The notes beneath the pieces were generated by a model. It saw only the letters and a list, made by a program, of their open reading frames with translations. It was not told the DNA's origin and ran no database searches. This document shows, piece by piece, positions 52,253 to 61,736 of a DNA stretch of 64,000 nt. How positions within the stretch are numbered: position 1 is the first letter of the stretch; the number at the start of each line of letters is the position of its first letter. Source of the stretch: CAYPKW01 sp964411425 (lineage in GTDB: Bacteria > Pseudomonadota > Alphaproteobacteria > Dongiales > Dongiaceae). Made by a program: the position numbers and the translations under genes. The stretch is from NCBI GenBank assembly GCA_964411425.1, contig CAYPKW010000001.1:1-64000 (forward strand), given 5' to 3'.

Positions 52253-53491
52253 TCATCGGTGCTCGGCGGCGCTCGCCGCGGCGGCGGCCGGGAACACGGC
52301 GTCGGCCAGCGCGGTTTCGCTGAAGTCCGCTTCCGTCACGTGGGCGCCGGCGAACGTGCCCGGCATCACCACGGCGCGCCGGAACGTCGTCGGGATCGCG
52401 CCGCCGGTAACGCCGATGAGCCGCAGGGGCGCAATGTGACTGCCCGACAGGTCGGCGTTGAACAGGTCGGCTCCCTCGAAAGAGACGCCGATCAGCTTGG
52501 CGCCGCGAAAGTTGGCGAGGCGCAGATCGCAGCCGCCGAAGTCGACGGCATAGAGCCGGGCCGACGAGAAGTTGGCGCCGACCAGATTGGACTGGCGAAA
52601 CACCGCCAGCCGCAACAGGCGTCCCGAAAGATCGGCCCGCGCCAGATCGGCATTTTGAAACACCGCCCGCTGGCCACGCCGACCGTCGGTTTCGAGCCAT
52701 AGCTCGTGGGCTGCAAGCGCATCGTAGAGGCCGGCCCGATCCTTGACCGGAGCCGGGTCGAATTTCGCATCCTGGGCCCAGGGCCGCACGTCGCTCAAGT
52801 CCGCCTCGGACAATCCGGTCAAGTCGGCGCCGGTGAACACCGTCCTGTCGATGGTCACCCCGGCCAGCCTGGCGCCCGACAACTTGGCCGCCGCCAGGTT
52901 GGTGTGGGACAGATCCGCCCCGCGCAGGTCGGTGGCGGTCAAGTCGCAATCCGAGAATTCCGCCTTGGCCATCGAAGCGTTGGCGAGCACGGCGCCGGCC
53001 AGGCGCGCGCCCTTGAATACCGAGGATGACAGCTTGGCGCCGGTCAGGTCGGCCCGGAAGAAGTTGGTCAATTCACCTTCGACCGCGCTGTCCACCTCGA
53101 ACCCGCCCTCGCGCTTCGGGCCGTGGTGACGGTAGAGCACCCCCTCGCGCAAATCCGCCTCGCGCAGGTCGGCGCCTTCGAGGTCCGCCCCGTGCAATTG
53201 CACGCCGCGCAGCGAGCCGCGCCCCAGCTTGGCGCTGCGCATGTTCACCCCGCTCAGGTTGGCGCCGAAGAAATCGCACTCCTTGAGGTCGCAGCCGGCG
53301 AAGATGGCGCCCGTCAGATCAGCGCCGGTGAACACCATGCCGCGCAGCTCGAGGCCCGCGAAATCCATCCCTTGCAGCCGACAGAACGACAGGTTGCCGC
53401 GTTTGCCCTTCGAGGGCGATCGCAGCCAGACCAGGTGGGTCTGCACCACCGTCTTCACCTCCTCCTGCGAGGGCTCTCGCAATGTAGGCAT
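52253..53491 (-). CDS. Pentapeptide-repeat protein
   Basis: A 412-residue protein dominated by pentapeptide repeats of the A(D/N)LXX type, which form a right-handed square beta-helix. There are two blocks, about residues 36-120 (TGADLTGAIFAGCDLKECDF) and 140-400, split by a less regular stretch (RHHGPKREGGFEVDSAVEG). It has no signal peptide or membrane segment. Some relatives bind gyrase, and others have unknown roles. The ATG at 53491 gives the natural start; the same frame stays open to 54319 only by overlap with the O-methyltransferase gene. Confidence 0.88.
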   Translation of the reverse strand: MPTLREPSQEEVKTVVQTHLVWLRSPSKGKRGNLSFCRLQGMDFAGLELRGMVFTGADLTGAIFAGCDLKECDFFGANLSGVNMRSAKLGRGSLRGVQLHGADLEGADLREADLREGVLYRHHGPKREGGFEVDSAVEGELTNFFRADLTGAKLSSSVFKGARLAGAVLANASMAKAEFSDCDLTATDLRGADLSHTNLAAAKLSGARLAGVTIDRTVFTGADLTGLSEADLSDVRPWAQDAKFDPAPVKDRAGLYDALAAHELWLETDGRRGQRAVFQNADLARADLSGRLLRLAVFRQSNLVGANFSSARLYAVDFGGCDLRLANFRGAKLIGVSFEGADLFNADLSGSHIAPLRLIGVTGGAIPTTFRRAVVMPGTFAGAHVTEADFSETALADAVFPAAAAASAAEHR

Positions 53492-53632
53492 GGACCCTCG
53501 AACCGTCGGCAATGCCAGGAAAGCAGGCTCGATTATATCTTCGGCCCGGCGGCGCCGAAACGACGCCGTGACCGGGCGCCCCGCACTGCCATATAGTCGG
53601 TTGGGACGCCGCAATCTCGGGAGTCGGCCGGC

Positions 53633-54298
53633 ATGTCGAACCGCACGATAGGGTTGAGCGATCGCCTCTACGACTATCTGATCGGTGTCTCGCTGCGCGA
53701 ATCGCCGCTGTTGCGCCGGTTGCGCGAGGAGACGGCGCGGATGCCCATGGCGGTCATGCAGATCGCGCCCGAACAGGGCCAGTTCATGGCCCTGCTGGTC
53801 GAGCTCTTGGGCGCGCGTCGGGCGCTCGAAATCGGCACCTTCACGGGCTACAGCGCGCTCGCCGTGGCGTCGGCGCTCTCCCCCGGCGGGCGCCTCGTCG
53901 CCTGCGACGTCAGCGAGGAATACACCGCGGTGGCGCGGCGCTATTGGGTCGAGGCCGGGGTGGCCGATCGGATCGACCTGCGCCTGGCGCCCGCCCTCGA
54001 TACCCTCGACGCCCTGATCGCCGCCGGGGCGGCCGGCAGCATCGACTTCGCCTTCATCGACGCCGACAAACAGAACTACGACGCCTATTACGAGCGCGTG
54101 CTGACCCTGCTGCGCCCGGGCGGCCTCGTCGCCATCGACAACGTGCTGTGGAACGGCGCCGTCGCCGACCCGGCCAAGAGCGATCCCGACACCCAGGCAA
54201 TCCGCGCGCTCAACGCCAAGATGAAGCGGGACGATAGGGTCAGCCTGAGCCTGGTGCCGATCGGCGACGGGCTGACGCTCGCGCGCCGGCGCGGCTGA
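53633..54298 (+). CDS. Class I SAM-dependent O-methyltransferase (CCoAOMT-like)
   Basis: A 221-residue O-methyltransferase of the caffeoyl-CoA/catechol type. The SAM motif is ALEIGTFTGYSALAVASAL (about 64-82). The metal site is FAFIDADKQNYDAYYE followed by GGLVAIDNVLWNGAV, with the aspartates and asparagine that bind a divalent cation in this family. The native substrate in bacteria is usually a small phenol and is unknown here. It is divergent from the pentapeptide gene. Confidence 0.9.
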   Translation: MSNRTIGLSDRLYDYLIGVSLRESPLLRRLREETARMPMAVMQIAPEQGQFMALLVELLGARRALEIGTFTGYSALAVASALSPGGRLVACDVSEEYTAVARRYWVEAGVADRIDLRLAPALDTLDALIAAGAAGSIDFAFIDADKQNYDAYYERVLTLLRPGGLVAIDNVLWNGAVADPAKSDPDTQAIRALNAKMKRDDRVSLSLVPIGDGLTLARRRG

Positions 54299-54490
54299 AT
54301 TCGACCGGCCGCGCGTCACCTTTCGGCAATATTATGATGTCGAGCGGCGCCGGCCGGCTTTTTTTGACGCTTAACACTAATTTCACGAAATCGCTTAAGC
54401 CACCTTTTACGCCTCTCGGCCATGCTCGCTACAGAGCCGGCAATCTCGCCGACTCATGGCCGACCCCCGAGAAGCGGGGGGGAGGATGGC

Positions 54491-54793
54491 ATGTGGAAGA
54501 AAGTGGTTTGCTTGGCTCCCGCCGCGCTGGCATTGGTATCGCCGGCGGCCGCCCAGCCCGTGAGTTGCAGCACGCGCGCCGACGTGCTGACCGAGCTTTC
54601 GCGCCAATACAGCGAGGCACCGGTCGCCATCGGGCTCGCCAGTAACGGCGGCCTCGTCGAGGTGCTGACCAGCTCCAAAGGCAGCACCTGGACGATCATC
54701 ATCACCATGCCGAGCGGCACGAGCTGCCTGGTGGCGGCGGGCGAGAGCTGGCAGGACGTCATTCGCGTCGCGGCGGACGAGCCGCAGATTTAG
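54491..54793 (+). CDS. Small secreted protein of unknown function
   Basis: A 100-residue protein with a Sec signal peptide (VVCLAPAALALVSPAAAQ, cleavage near Q). The mature part has two cysteines (VSCSTRADVLTELS and GTSCLVAAGESW) and the conserved-looking segment YSEAPVAIGLASNGGLVEVL. I recall similar small secreted proteins in many alphaproteobacteria without an assigned role. GGAGG sits 5 bases upstream of the chosen ATG; a longer frame exists to 54422 with no ribosome site. Confidence 0.75.
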   Translation: MWKKVVCLAPAALALVSPAAAQPVSCSTRADVLTELSRQYSEAPVAIGLASNGGLVEVLTSSKGSTWTIIITMPSGTSCLVAAGESWQDVIRVAADEPQI

Positions 54794-55008
54794 GGCGCGG
54801 CCCCTTGCCGATAGCCGGGCGAGTCGAGCTTGCCCGGCGCTCGGGCGGCCGCACTCGGCCGCCCATGCTTCCGCGTTATGGATTCGATACCAATCCGTGA
54901 TTTCCGTCCACGGACCGGATACGCGATCATCCGCCCCTATGCGGTGTCGGCCTGCCGGGGCGCTGGAACCCGGGTGCGCGACACGCGAATGCAGCACGGG
55001 AGAGTGAG

Positions 55009-55455
55009 ATGACGGCAATCAAATACATCAATCTGGCCGCCGGCTGTGCGGTACTGGGCCTAGCGTCCCTGCTCGGCGCCACCGCTGGAGCCGCGGACGG
55101 CGGCCTCGTGCTCAAGTCCGTCGAGGGCGTGCTCGCCCTGAGCCCGCTGCCGGCGGAAGCGCCCGTCCAGGTGTCCTGGACTGCCCTGGCCGGCAACAGC
55201 CAGGTCCTGGTGATGGAGGTAAGAAAGATCGTCTACCACCACCACGACGTGGAAGACCACATCGTCTATGTCGCTCGCGGCAAGGGCACGTTGCGGCTCG
55301 AGAACGGTACCCGTGATATTGCGGAGGGCGACATCATCGTCCTGCCGCACGGGGTCAAGCACGGCTTCGAGAGGTCCGGCGACGAGAATCTCGTGATTCT
55401 GGTGACCGGAACGCCCGGGTTCGAACCCGTGGCGGGCATCATCGCCGACGAATAG
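55009..55455 (+). CDS. Secreted single-domain cupin
   Basis: A 148-residue protein with a signal peptide (residues 1-29) and one cupin barrel. The metal-binding motifs are YHHHDVEDHIVYVARGKGTL and GDIIVLPHGVKHGFE, which together provide histidines and a Glu/Asp. The export signal is unusual for a cupin of this type, so it probably acts in the periplasm. GGGAGAG precedes the ATG. The substrate is unknown. Confidence 0.82.
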   Translation: MTAIKYINLAAGCAVLGLASLLGATAGAADGGLVLKSVEGVLALSPLPAEAPVQVSWTALAGNSQVLVMEVRKIVYHHHDVEDHIVYVARGKGTLRLENGTRDIAEGDIIVLPHGVKHGFERSGDENLVILVTGTPGFEPVAGIIADE

Positions 55456-55517
55456 GCCCGCGATCGCGGGCGCCGGACGCGGGCCTGGACTCCGGGCCGG
55501 CGCCGCGACACTGCCGA

Positions 55518-55982
55518 TCATTCCGCGAAGGCGGAATGGCGCACGCGGTCGCCCGGTTCGATGCCGATCCGGGCCGCAGTTCCGGCGGCGAGTTCGAGTA
55601 CGGCTCGCGCCGGTCCCTCGGAAGAGATCACCGTCGTGGACAACGGCACGGTGTACTCGACGAGGTTGACGACGCGCCCGTCGGCCGAGAGAAAGAGCAT
55701 ATCGAGGGGCAGCAGCGTGTTCTTCATCCACATATGGATGACCCGGTCGTCGGGGTAGAGAAAAAGCATTCCCGCATCGGCAACGAGGCTGCGGCGGTAC
55801 ATCAGCCCCTGGGCGCGCTGGGCCTCGGAGATCGCGATCTCCACCGCGAACTCGTGCCGGCCGCTGGCCGTCTCGATCGAGACCCGGCCAGCCTCGAACG
55901 ACACGATCTCCGCCGGCGAAGGCGCCGCCGCCAGTACGCCCGCCAGCGCGATGCCGGCGATGGCGCCTGCCCGTCGTTTCAT
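55518..55982 (-). CDS. DUF192-family exported protein
   Basis: A 154-residue exported protein with a signal peptide ending near APSPAEI and the DUF192 domain. Diagnostic segments are QRAQGLMYRRSLVADAGMLF and HMWMKNTLLPLDMLFL. The role of the family is unknown; it is often found with cold-shock or outer-membrane genes. The ATG at 55982 with GGGAG upstream was chosen over an ATG 12 codons earlier. Confidence 0.88.
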   Translation of the reverse strand: MKRRAGAIAGIALAGVLAAAPSPAEIVSFEAGRVSIETASGRHEFAVEIAISEAQRAQGLMYRRSLVADAGMLFLYPDDRVIHMWMKNTLLPLDMLFLSADGRVVNLVEYTVPLSTTVISSEGPARAVLELAAGTAARIGIEPGDRVRHSAFAE

Positions 55983-56116
55983 CCTAACCGCTCCCGCCGC
56001 CCTCTGGTGCAGGGCCAATCACTAGCCCGCACCAACGCTTGACTTCAAGGCGTCGATGCATGATGGCTGGCCCCGGCGCCGCTTCGGGTGCCGGCTTGCA
56101 CGGATAGGCGGCCGCA

Positions 56117-56575
56117 ATGACCTGCCGCGCCATCATGACCCCGCATCCGCAGACCCTGCGCGCCGAGGACACGGTCGGCGAGGCGGCGCGGCGCCTGCTC
56201 GCCGGCCGGTTCCACATGCTGCCCGTGGTGGACGCCGAGGGCCGCTACGTCGGGTCGTTCGGCGTCTTCGGCCTGATCGGCCTCCTCTTGCCCAGGGCCG
56301 CCACGCTCAACGCCCTGGTTCCCGATCTCGGTTTCATGGCCGACGACCACGCGGCCTTGCAGCGCCGCTTGGGTGAGCTCGCGCAAGAGCCGGTCGGGCG
56401 TCACATGCGCACCGACCTGCCGGTGCTGCGGCCGGAGACATCCATCGTCGAGGCGCTGCTGCTGTTTTACCGCAAGCGTTTCACCCTGCCGGTGGTCGAC
56501 GAGGCGACCGGGCGCCTCCTCGGCATCGTCTCCCCCTGGGACGCGCTCGCGGCGATCGCCAAGGGCCACCCATGA
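56117..56575 (+). CDS. Tandem CBS-domain protein
   Basis: A 152-residue cytosolic protein with two CBS domains: residues about 5-55 (IMTPHPQTLRAEDTVGEAAR, then MLPVVDAEGRYVGSF) and 92-148 (LPVLRPETSIVEALLLFYRK, then LPVVDEATGRLLGIV). CBS pairs bind adenine nucleotides and regulate partners. It overlaps the start of the SLC13-type transporter gene by 4 bp, so it may control that transporter. Confidence 0.88.
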   Translation: MTCRAIMTPHPQTLRAEDTVGEAARRLLAGRFHMLPVVDAEGRYVGSFGVFGLIGLLLPRAATLNALVPDLGFMADDHAALQRRLGELAQEPVGRHMRTDLPVLRPETSIVEALLLFYRKRFTLPVVDEATGRLLGIVSPWDALAAIAKGHP

Positions 56576-57903
56576 GCGAAACCGGCGTCCTGTTCGGCTG
56601 GGACCCGCTCTGGGTTGCGACCGGCATCCTCGTGCTCACCTACGCGACGATCGTGACCGAGCGGGTGAACCGCGCGGTGGTTGCCCTCGTGGGCGCCGGC
56701 GCCATGATCTTTTCCGGCGTCATCGACCAGGAGCGCGCCATCGAGGGCGAGGACTTCAACACCCTCGCGCTCCTCATCGGCATGATGGTGCTGGTGGCGA
56801 TCTCGCGGCGCTCCGGCATGTTCCAGTACCTCGCCGTCTGGGCGGCCAAGACCGCGCGCGGCAGCCCGTGGGCCATTCTGGCGCTGCTCACCGTCGTCAC
56901 CGCCGTCGTTTCCGCCTTGATCGACAACGTCACGACCGTGCTGCTGATCGCCCCCGTCACGCTCGTCATCACCGAACAATTGAAAGTGCCGCCCTACCCG
57001 TTCCTGTTCACCGAGATTCTCGCCTCCAACATCGGCGGCACGGCGACGCTCATCGGCGATCCGCCCAACATCCTGATCGGCTCGGCGGTGGGCTTGAGCT
57101 TCAACGATTTCGTCTTCAACCTGACCCCGGTCATCCTGGTCATCCTCGCGTTCCAGATCGCGATCAACCATGTCCTGTGGGGCCGCAGGATGCGCGCCGA
57201 CCCGGAGGCGCGGGCCCGCGTCATGGCGTTCAACGAAAGAGAGACCATCACCGATCGGCGTCTTCTGAAACAGTCGCTCGCGGTCTTCGGCCTCGTCGTT
57301 CTCGGATTCGTTTGCGCCCGCTTCATCCGCCAGGAGGCGGGCAGCATTGCGCTCGCCGGTGCCGCACTCCTTTTGCTGCTCGACTGCTGGCCGCGCGGCC
57401 GCGAACAGCAGACGCACCACGTCCACGCCACATTCGGCGAGGTGGAGTGGGTCACGATCTTCTTCTTCGTCGGGCTGTTTGCGGTCGTCGCCGGCGTCGA
57501 GCATGCGGGTCTCCTGCGGCTGATGGCCGACCATCTCATGGCGATCACCGGCGGCGATCTCACGGTCACGGCCATCGCCATCCTGTGGGCCTCGGCCGTG
57601 CTGTCGGCAATCATCGACAACATCCCGTTCGTCGCCACGATGATCCCGGTCGTCAAGGGCATGGCGCCCACCTTCGGCGGCCCCGAGGGATTGTTGCCGT
57701 TGTGGTGGTCGCTCTCGCTCGGCGCCTGCCTCGGCGGCAACGGCACCCTCATCGGCGCCAGCGCCAATCTCACCGTGGCCGGCATTGCCGAGCGCGCCGG
57801 GGTCCCCTTTCGGTTCATGACCTTCCTCGCGCTTGCTTTCCCGATGATGCTGATGAGCCTTGCCGTGAGCACGGTCTACGTCTATTTGCGCTATCTTATC
57901 TGA
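56572..57903 (+). CDS. Ion transporter of the ArsB/SLC13/NhaD type
   Basis: Polytopic protein of 443 residues in the ion transporter (IT) superfamily. The repeated re-entrant motifs are SALIDNVTTVLLIAPVT with GGTATLIGDPPNILIG in the first half, and SAIIDNIPFVATMIP with GGNGTLIGASANLTVAG in the second. They resemble the P protein/ArsB/NhaD branch, so the substrate may be an organic anion, arsenite or a cation. The upstream CBS gene overlaps it by 4 bp and the CoxG gene follows after 25 bp. Confidence 0.88.
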   Translation: MSETGVLFGWDPLWVATGILVLTYATIVTERVNRAVVALVGAGAMIFSGVIDQERAIEGEDFNTLALLIGMMVLVAISRRSGMFQYLAVWAAKTARGSPWAILALLTVVTAVVSALIDNVTTVLLIAPVTLVITEQLKVPPYPFLFTEILASNIGGTATLIGDPPNILIGSAVGLSFNDFVFNLTPVILVILAFQIAINHVLWGRRMRADPEARARVMAFNERETITDRRLLKQSLAVFGLVVLGFVCARFIRQEAGSIALAGAALLLLLDCWPRGREQQTHHVHATFGEVEWVTIFFFVGLFAVVAGVEHAGLLRLMADHLMAITGGDLTVTAIAILWASAVLSAIIDNIPFVATMIPVVKGMAPTFGGPEGLLPLWWSLSLGACLGGNGTLIGASANLTVAGIAERAGVPFRFMTFLALAFPMMLMSLAVSTVYVYLRYLI

Positions 57904-57928
57904 CCGGGGGACGAGGAAGAGGGACGCC

Positions 57929-58498
57929 ATGGACATCACCGGCGAGGTTCGGATCCCCGCCTCGCGCGATGCGGTGTGGCGCGCGCTCAACGACCCCGAG
58001 GTGCTGCGCCGCTGCATCCCCGGCTGCGAGCAGATCGACAAGCTCTCCGACACCGAGTTCGTCGCCAAGGTCACCGCCAGGGTGGGACCCGTCAAGGTGG
58101 GTTTCTCCGGCAAGGTGACGTTGTCCGACCTCGATCCGCCCAATGGCTATCGGATCAGCGGCGAGGGCCAGGGCGGCGCCGCCGGCTTCGCCAAGGGCGG
58201 CGCCGAGGTACGTCTTGCGCCGGACAACGGCGGCACCGTGCTCAGCTACCGCGCCTCGGCCGAGGTGGGCGGCAAGCTGGCGCAGATCGGCTCGCGCCTC
58301 ATCGAAGGGACGGCGAGGAAGCTGGCCGCGGACTTCTTCGAGGCCTTCGCCGCCACGGTCGGCCCGCCGGCCGCGGCGGTTCCGGCCGCCGCACCGCTGG
58401 CGGAAGCGGCCCGCCCCGGTCTGCGACCCGTCGTCTGGATCGTCGGCCTCATCGTCATCGTCGTTCTTCTGCTGCTCCTCTTCGCCGTCGCACGCTAA
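57929..58498 (+). CDS. coxG: CoxG-family protein with C-terminal membrane anchor
   Basis: A 189-residue SRPBCC-fold protein of the CoxG family. The N-terminal SRPBCC part contains IPASRDAVWRALNDPEVLRR, then IPGCEQI and GVRF-like VGFSGKVTL. Ala/Pro-rich residues 145-165 lead to a C-terminal transmembrane segment (VVWIVGLIVIVVLLLLLFAV). In carbon monoxide oxidisers CoxG recruits the dehydrogenase to the membrane. Its position before the CoxSLM-type genes fits that role. Confidence 0.85.
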   Translation: MDITGEVRIPASRDAVWRALNDPEVLRRCIPGCEQIDKLSDTEFVAKVTARVGPVKVGFSGKVTLSDLDPPNGYRISGEGQGGAAGFAKGGAEVRLAPDNGGTVLSYRASAEVGGKLAQIGSRLIEGTARKLAADFFEAFAATVGPPAAAVPAAAPLAEAARPGLRPVVWIVGLIVIVVLLLLLFAVAR

Positions 58499-58583
58499 AC
58501 CTCGCCGTCGCACCGAAGCCCGGATTCCTTCTGGCGAACGGCGCACGAATGCAGTGAGGTGGGCCATCCCGGAGCGACGAACG

Positions 58584-58829
58584 ATGACCGAGCGCTGTTA
58601 CGACGTAAAGGCGGAGTGGGACGCAGACGCCAGCGTATGGGTCGCGACGAGCGACGACGTCCCCGGCCTGGCCACAGGGGCCGACACACTCGACGCCCTC
58701 ATCGAGAAGCTGAAGGTTGTGATTCCGGAGCTGCTGGAAGCCAACGGCCTGCTGCCCGACGGCGGCAGCGACATCGCATTCGCCGTCTCTGCGCACCGCA
58801 AGGAAATCGCGCCTCGCCTTCGCCCTTGA
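58584..58829 (+). CDS. DUF1902-like small protein
   Basis: An 81-residue protein resembling the DUF1902/HicB-like fold: YDVKAEWDADASVWVATSDD, VPGLATGADTLDALIEKL and VIPELLEANG. HicB-like small proteins can be antitoxins, but no toxin gene is next to it. GGAG lies 9 bases before the ATG at 58584; the frame is open further back. It sits between coxG and coxS on the same strand. Confidence 0.75.
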   Translation: MTERCYDVKAEWDADASVWVATSDDVPGLATGADTLDALIEKLKVVIPELLEANGLLPDGGSDIAFAVSAHRKEIAPRLRP

Positions 58830-58887
58830 CCTCATCCGGTGCACCGCCGACAATCGCCCCTGGGTTCGGGAGGGAGGACTGACGACC

Positions 58888-59355
58888 ATGCCCACCGTAT
58901 CGATGACGGTAAACGGCAAGGCGGTCTCGGCCGAGGTTGAGGCGCGCACGCTGCTGGTTCACTATATCCGCGAGAAACTCGGCCTCACTGGCACGCATGT
59001 GGGCTGCGACACCAGCCAATGCGGCGCCTGCGTCGTGCACCTGAACGGCAAGTCGGTGAAGTCCTGCACCGTGCTGGCGGTCCAGGCCGAGGGCGCCAAG
59101 GTGACCACGATCGAAGGTCTGGCGACCGACGGCCAGTTGCACCCCATGCAGGCCGCCTTCAAGGAGAACCACGGGCTGCAGTGCGGCTTCTGCACGCCCG
59201 GCATGGTGATGAGCGCCATCGACCTCGTGCGGCACAACCCGAGCCCCAGCGAGCGCGACGTGCGCGAATGGCTCGAAGGCAACATCTGCCGCTGCACCGG
59301 GTATCACAACATCGTCAAGGCCATCCTGGCCGGCGCGCAAGCGATGCGGAGGTAG
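58888..59355 (+). CDS. coxS: CoxS-type [2Fe-2S] subunit of a molybdenum hydroxylase
   Basis: Small subunit of 155 residues with two [2Fe-2S] clusters. Plant-type ligands are C40, C45, C48 and C60 (GCDTSQCGACVV). The second cluster uses C99, C102, C134 and C136 (CGFCTPGM and CRCTGY). It passes electrons from the molybdenum centre of CoxL to the FAD of CoxM. The gene is 4 bp before coxL. Confidence 0.96.
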   Translation: MPTVSMTVNGKAVSAEVEARTLLVHYIREKLGLTGTHVGCDTSQCGACVVHLNGKSVKSCTVLAVQAEGAKVTTIEGLATDGQLHPMQAAFKENHGLQCGFCTPGMVMSAIDLVRHNPSPSERDVREWLEGNICRCTGYHNIVKAILAGAQAMRR

Positions 59356-59359
59356 GACC

Positions 59360-61726
59360 ATGGCAGACACAGGGATCGGCGCCTCGGTACGCCGCAAGGA
59401 AGACTTCCGCTTCCTCACCGGGCGCGGGCGCTACACGGACGACATCAACCGGCCGAACCAGGCCATCGCCTATTTCCTGCGTTCGCCGCACGCGCACGCC
59501 AAGGTGAAGTCGGTGGACGCGGCCGCGGCCAAGAAGTCGCCCGGCGTGGTCGCCGTCTTCACCGGGGCCGACATCGCCGCCGACAAGGTGGGCAGCCTCA
59601 TCTGCGGCTGGACGGTGAAGGACAAGCATGGCAACCCGCACAAGGCGCCGGCGCACCCGCCGCTCGCCAAGGACACGGTGCGCCACGTCGGCGACCAGGT
59701 CGCGGTGGTGATCGCGGACAGCCTGGCTCAGGCAAAGGACGCCGCGGAGAAGATCAAGGTGGACTACCAGGTCCTGCCGGCAGTGGTGGATACGGCGCGG
59801 GCGCTCGACCCCAAATCGCCGCAGGTTCACTCCGACGTGCCGGGCAATCTCTGCTACGACTGGGAGCTGGGCGACAAGGCGGCGGTCGAGGCCGCGTTCA
59901 AGAACGCGCATCACGTCGCCAAGCTCGACCTCGTCAACAACCGGCTCATCCCGAACGCCATCGAGCCGCGCGCCGCGATCGGCGAGTTCGACGCCGGCAA
60001 CGACAGCTATACCTGCTACAGCACCAGCCAGAACCCGCACGTGCTGCGGCTCATCCTGTGCGCCTTCGTCCTCGGCGTGCCGGAGCACAAGATGCGGGTG
60101 GTGGCGCCCGACGTGGGCGGCGGCTTCGGCTCCAAGATCTTCTGCTACGCCGAGGAAACGGTTTGCACCTGGGCCGCGCGCAAGGTGGGCCGGCCGGTGA
60201 AGTGGACGGCCGAGCGGTCCGAATCCTTCCTGTCCGACGCCCATGGCCGCGACCACGTGAGCCACGTCGAGTTGGCGCTCGACCGGAACGGAAAGTTCCT
60301 CGCCCTCAAGGTCGACACCATCGCCAGCATGGGCGCCTACCTCTCGACCTTCGCCACCTGCGTGCCGACGTACCTTTACGCCACGCTGCTCGCCGGCCAA
60401 TACACGACCCCCGCCGTGCACTGCAACGTGAAGGCGGTGTTCACCAATACCGCGCCCGTCGATGCCTACCGGGGCGCCGGGCGGCCGGAGGCCACCTTCG
60501 TGGTCGAGCGCATCGTCGAGGCGGCGGCCCGCGACATGAAGATCGACCCGGCGGAGCTGCGCCGGCGCAACTTCATCAAGCCGAGCCAGTTCCCGTACCA
60601 GACGCCGGTGGCGCTCCAGTACGACTCCGGCAACTACGAGCGGGCGCTGGACGAGGCCTTGAAGCTCATCGACTACAAGGGGTTCGCGACGCGCAAGGCG
60701 GAATCTGCCAAGCGCGGCAGGCTGCGCGGCATCGGCTTCTCGGCGTACATCGAGGCTTGCGGCATCGCCCCCTCGGCGGTGGTGGGCTCCTTGGGCGCCG
60801 GCGTCGGGTTGTGGGAGGCCGGGCACATCCGCTTCAATCCGACCGGCAGCGTCACCGTGTTCACCGGCTCGCACAGCCACGGCCAGGGTCACGAGACGAC
60901 CTTCGCCCAGATCGTCTCCGACGTGCTCGGCGTCGCCATCGAGAACATCGAGGTGGTGCACGGCGACACCGACCGCGTGCCCTTCGGCATGGGCACCTAC
61001 GGATCGCGCTCGGCCGCCGTGGGCGGCACCGCGCTGGTGAAGGCGGCGGACAAGATCATCGCCAAGGGCAAGAAGATCGCGGCCCACCTGCTGGAGGCCT
61101 CGGAGAACGACATCGCGTACTCGAAGGGCGTCTTCCGCGTCGCCGGCACCGACCGCTCCAAGACCATCGGCGAGATCGCTTTCGCCGCTTACGTGCCGCA
61201 CAACTACCCGGCCGGCGTCGAGCCCGGGCTCGACGAGACGGCGTTCTACGACCCCGCTAACTTCACCTACCCCGCCGGGGTGCACATTGCCGAGGTCGAG
61301 GTGGACCGGAAGACCGGCCGTGTGAAGGTCATGAACTGGGCGGCGGTGGACGACTTCGGCAAGGTGATCAACCCCATGGTGGTGGAAGGCCAGGTGCACG
61401 GCGGCATCGCCCAGGGCATCGGCCAAGCGCTCCTGGAGGCTTGCGTCTACGACAAGAAGACCGGGCAGCTCCTGACCGGCTCCTACATGGACTACTGCAT
61501 GCCGCGCGCCGACGATTTCCCGAGCTTCAAGGTCGGCCTCACCGAGACGCCCTGCCCGCACAACGCGCTCGGCGTCAAGGGTTGCGGCGAGGCGGGCGCC
61601 ATCGCCGCGCCGGCGGCCCTCATCAACGCGGTCACCGACGCCATTGGCGTGCGCCATCTCGACATGCCGGCCTCGCCGGAGCGGGTCTGGCAGGCGCTGC
61701 ACCAGACCGCCCGCGCCGCCGAATAG
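59360..61726 (+). CDS. coxL: Form II CoxL-type molybdenum hydroxylase large subunit
   Basis: Catalytic subunit of 788 residues that binds the molybdenum cofactor. The N-terminal part has RRKEDFRFLTGRGRYTDDI. Around residues 367-376 the loop reads DAYRGAGRPEA, the form II signature, and not the AYxCSFR motif of true (form I) carbon monoxide dehydrogenase. The catalytic glutamate lies in KGCGEAGAIAAPAAL near the C-terminus. Form II enzymes act on various substrates, and CO oxidation cannot be assumed. GGAGG precedes the ATG. Confidence 0.95.
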   Translation: MADTGIGASVRRKEDFRFLTGRGRYTDDINRPNQAIAYFLRSPHAHAKVKSVDAAAAKKSPGVVAVFTGADIAADKVGSLICGWTVKDKHGNPHKAPAHPPLAKDTVRHVGDQVAVVIADSLAQAKDAAEKIKVDYQVLPAVVDTARALDPKSPQVHSDVPGNLCYDWELGDKAAVEAAFKNAHHVAKLDLVNNRLIPNAIEPRAAIGEFDAGNDSYTCYSTSQNPHVLRLILCAFVLGVPEHKMRVVAPDVGGGFGSKIFCYAEETVCTWAARKVGRPVKWTAERSESFLSDAHGRDHVSHVELALDRNGKFLALKVDTIASMGAYLSTFATCVPTYLYATLLAGQYTTPAVHCNVKAVFTNTAPVDAYRGAGRPEATFVVERIVEAAARDMKIDPAELRRRNFIKPSQFPYQTPVALQYDSGNYERALDEALKLIDYKGFATRKAESAKRGRLRGIGFSAYIEACGIAPSAVVGSLGAGVGLWEAGHIRFNPTGSVTVFTGSHSHGQGHETTFAQIVSDVLGVAIENIEVVHGDTDRVPFGMGTYGSRSAAVGGTALVKAADKIIAKGKKIAAHLLEASENDIAYSKGVFRVAGTDRSKTIGEIAFAAYVPHNYPAGVEPGLDETAFYDPANFTYPAGVHIAEVEVDRKTGRVKVMNWAAVDDFGKVINPMVVEGQVHGGIAQGIGQALLEACVYDKKTGQLLTGSYMDYCMPRADDFPSFKVGLTETPCPHNALGVKGCGEAGAIAAPAALINAVTDAIGVRHLDMPASPERVWQALHQTARAAE

Positions 61727-61736
61727 GGAGGAAGCC

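Noticed and set aside
54345..54365. T-run after a GC-rich block as terminator of the O-methyltransferase gene
   Set aside because: The run TTTTTTT is real, but I could not build a clean stem-loop directly before it.
58584..58829. DUF1902-like gene as the antitoxin of a toxin-antitoxin pair
   Set aside because: No toxin-like gene lies on either side; its neighbours are coxG and coxS.
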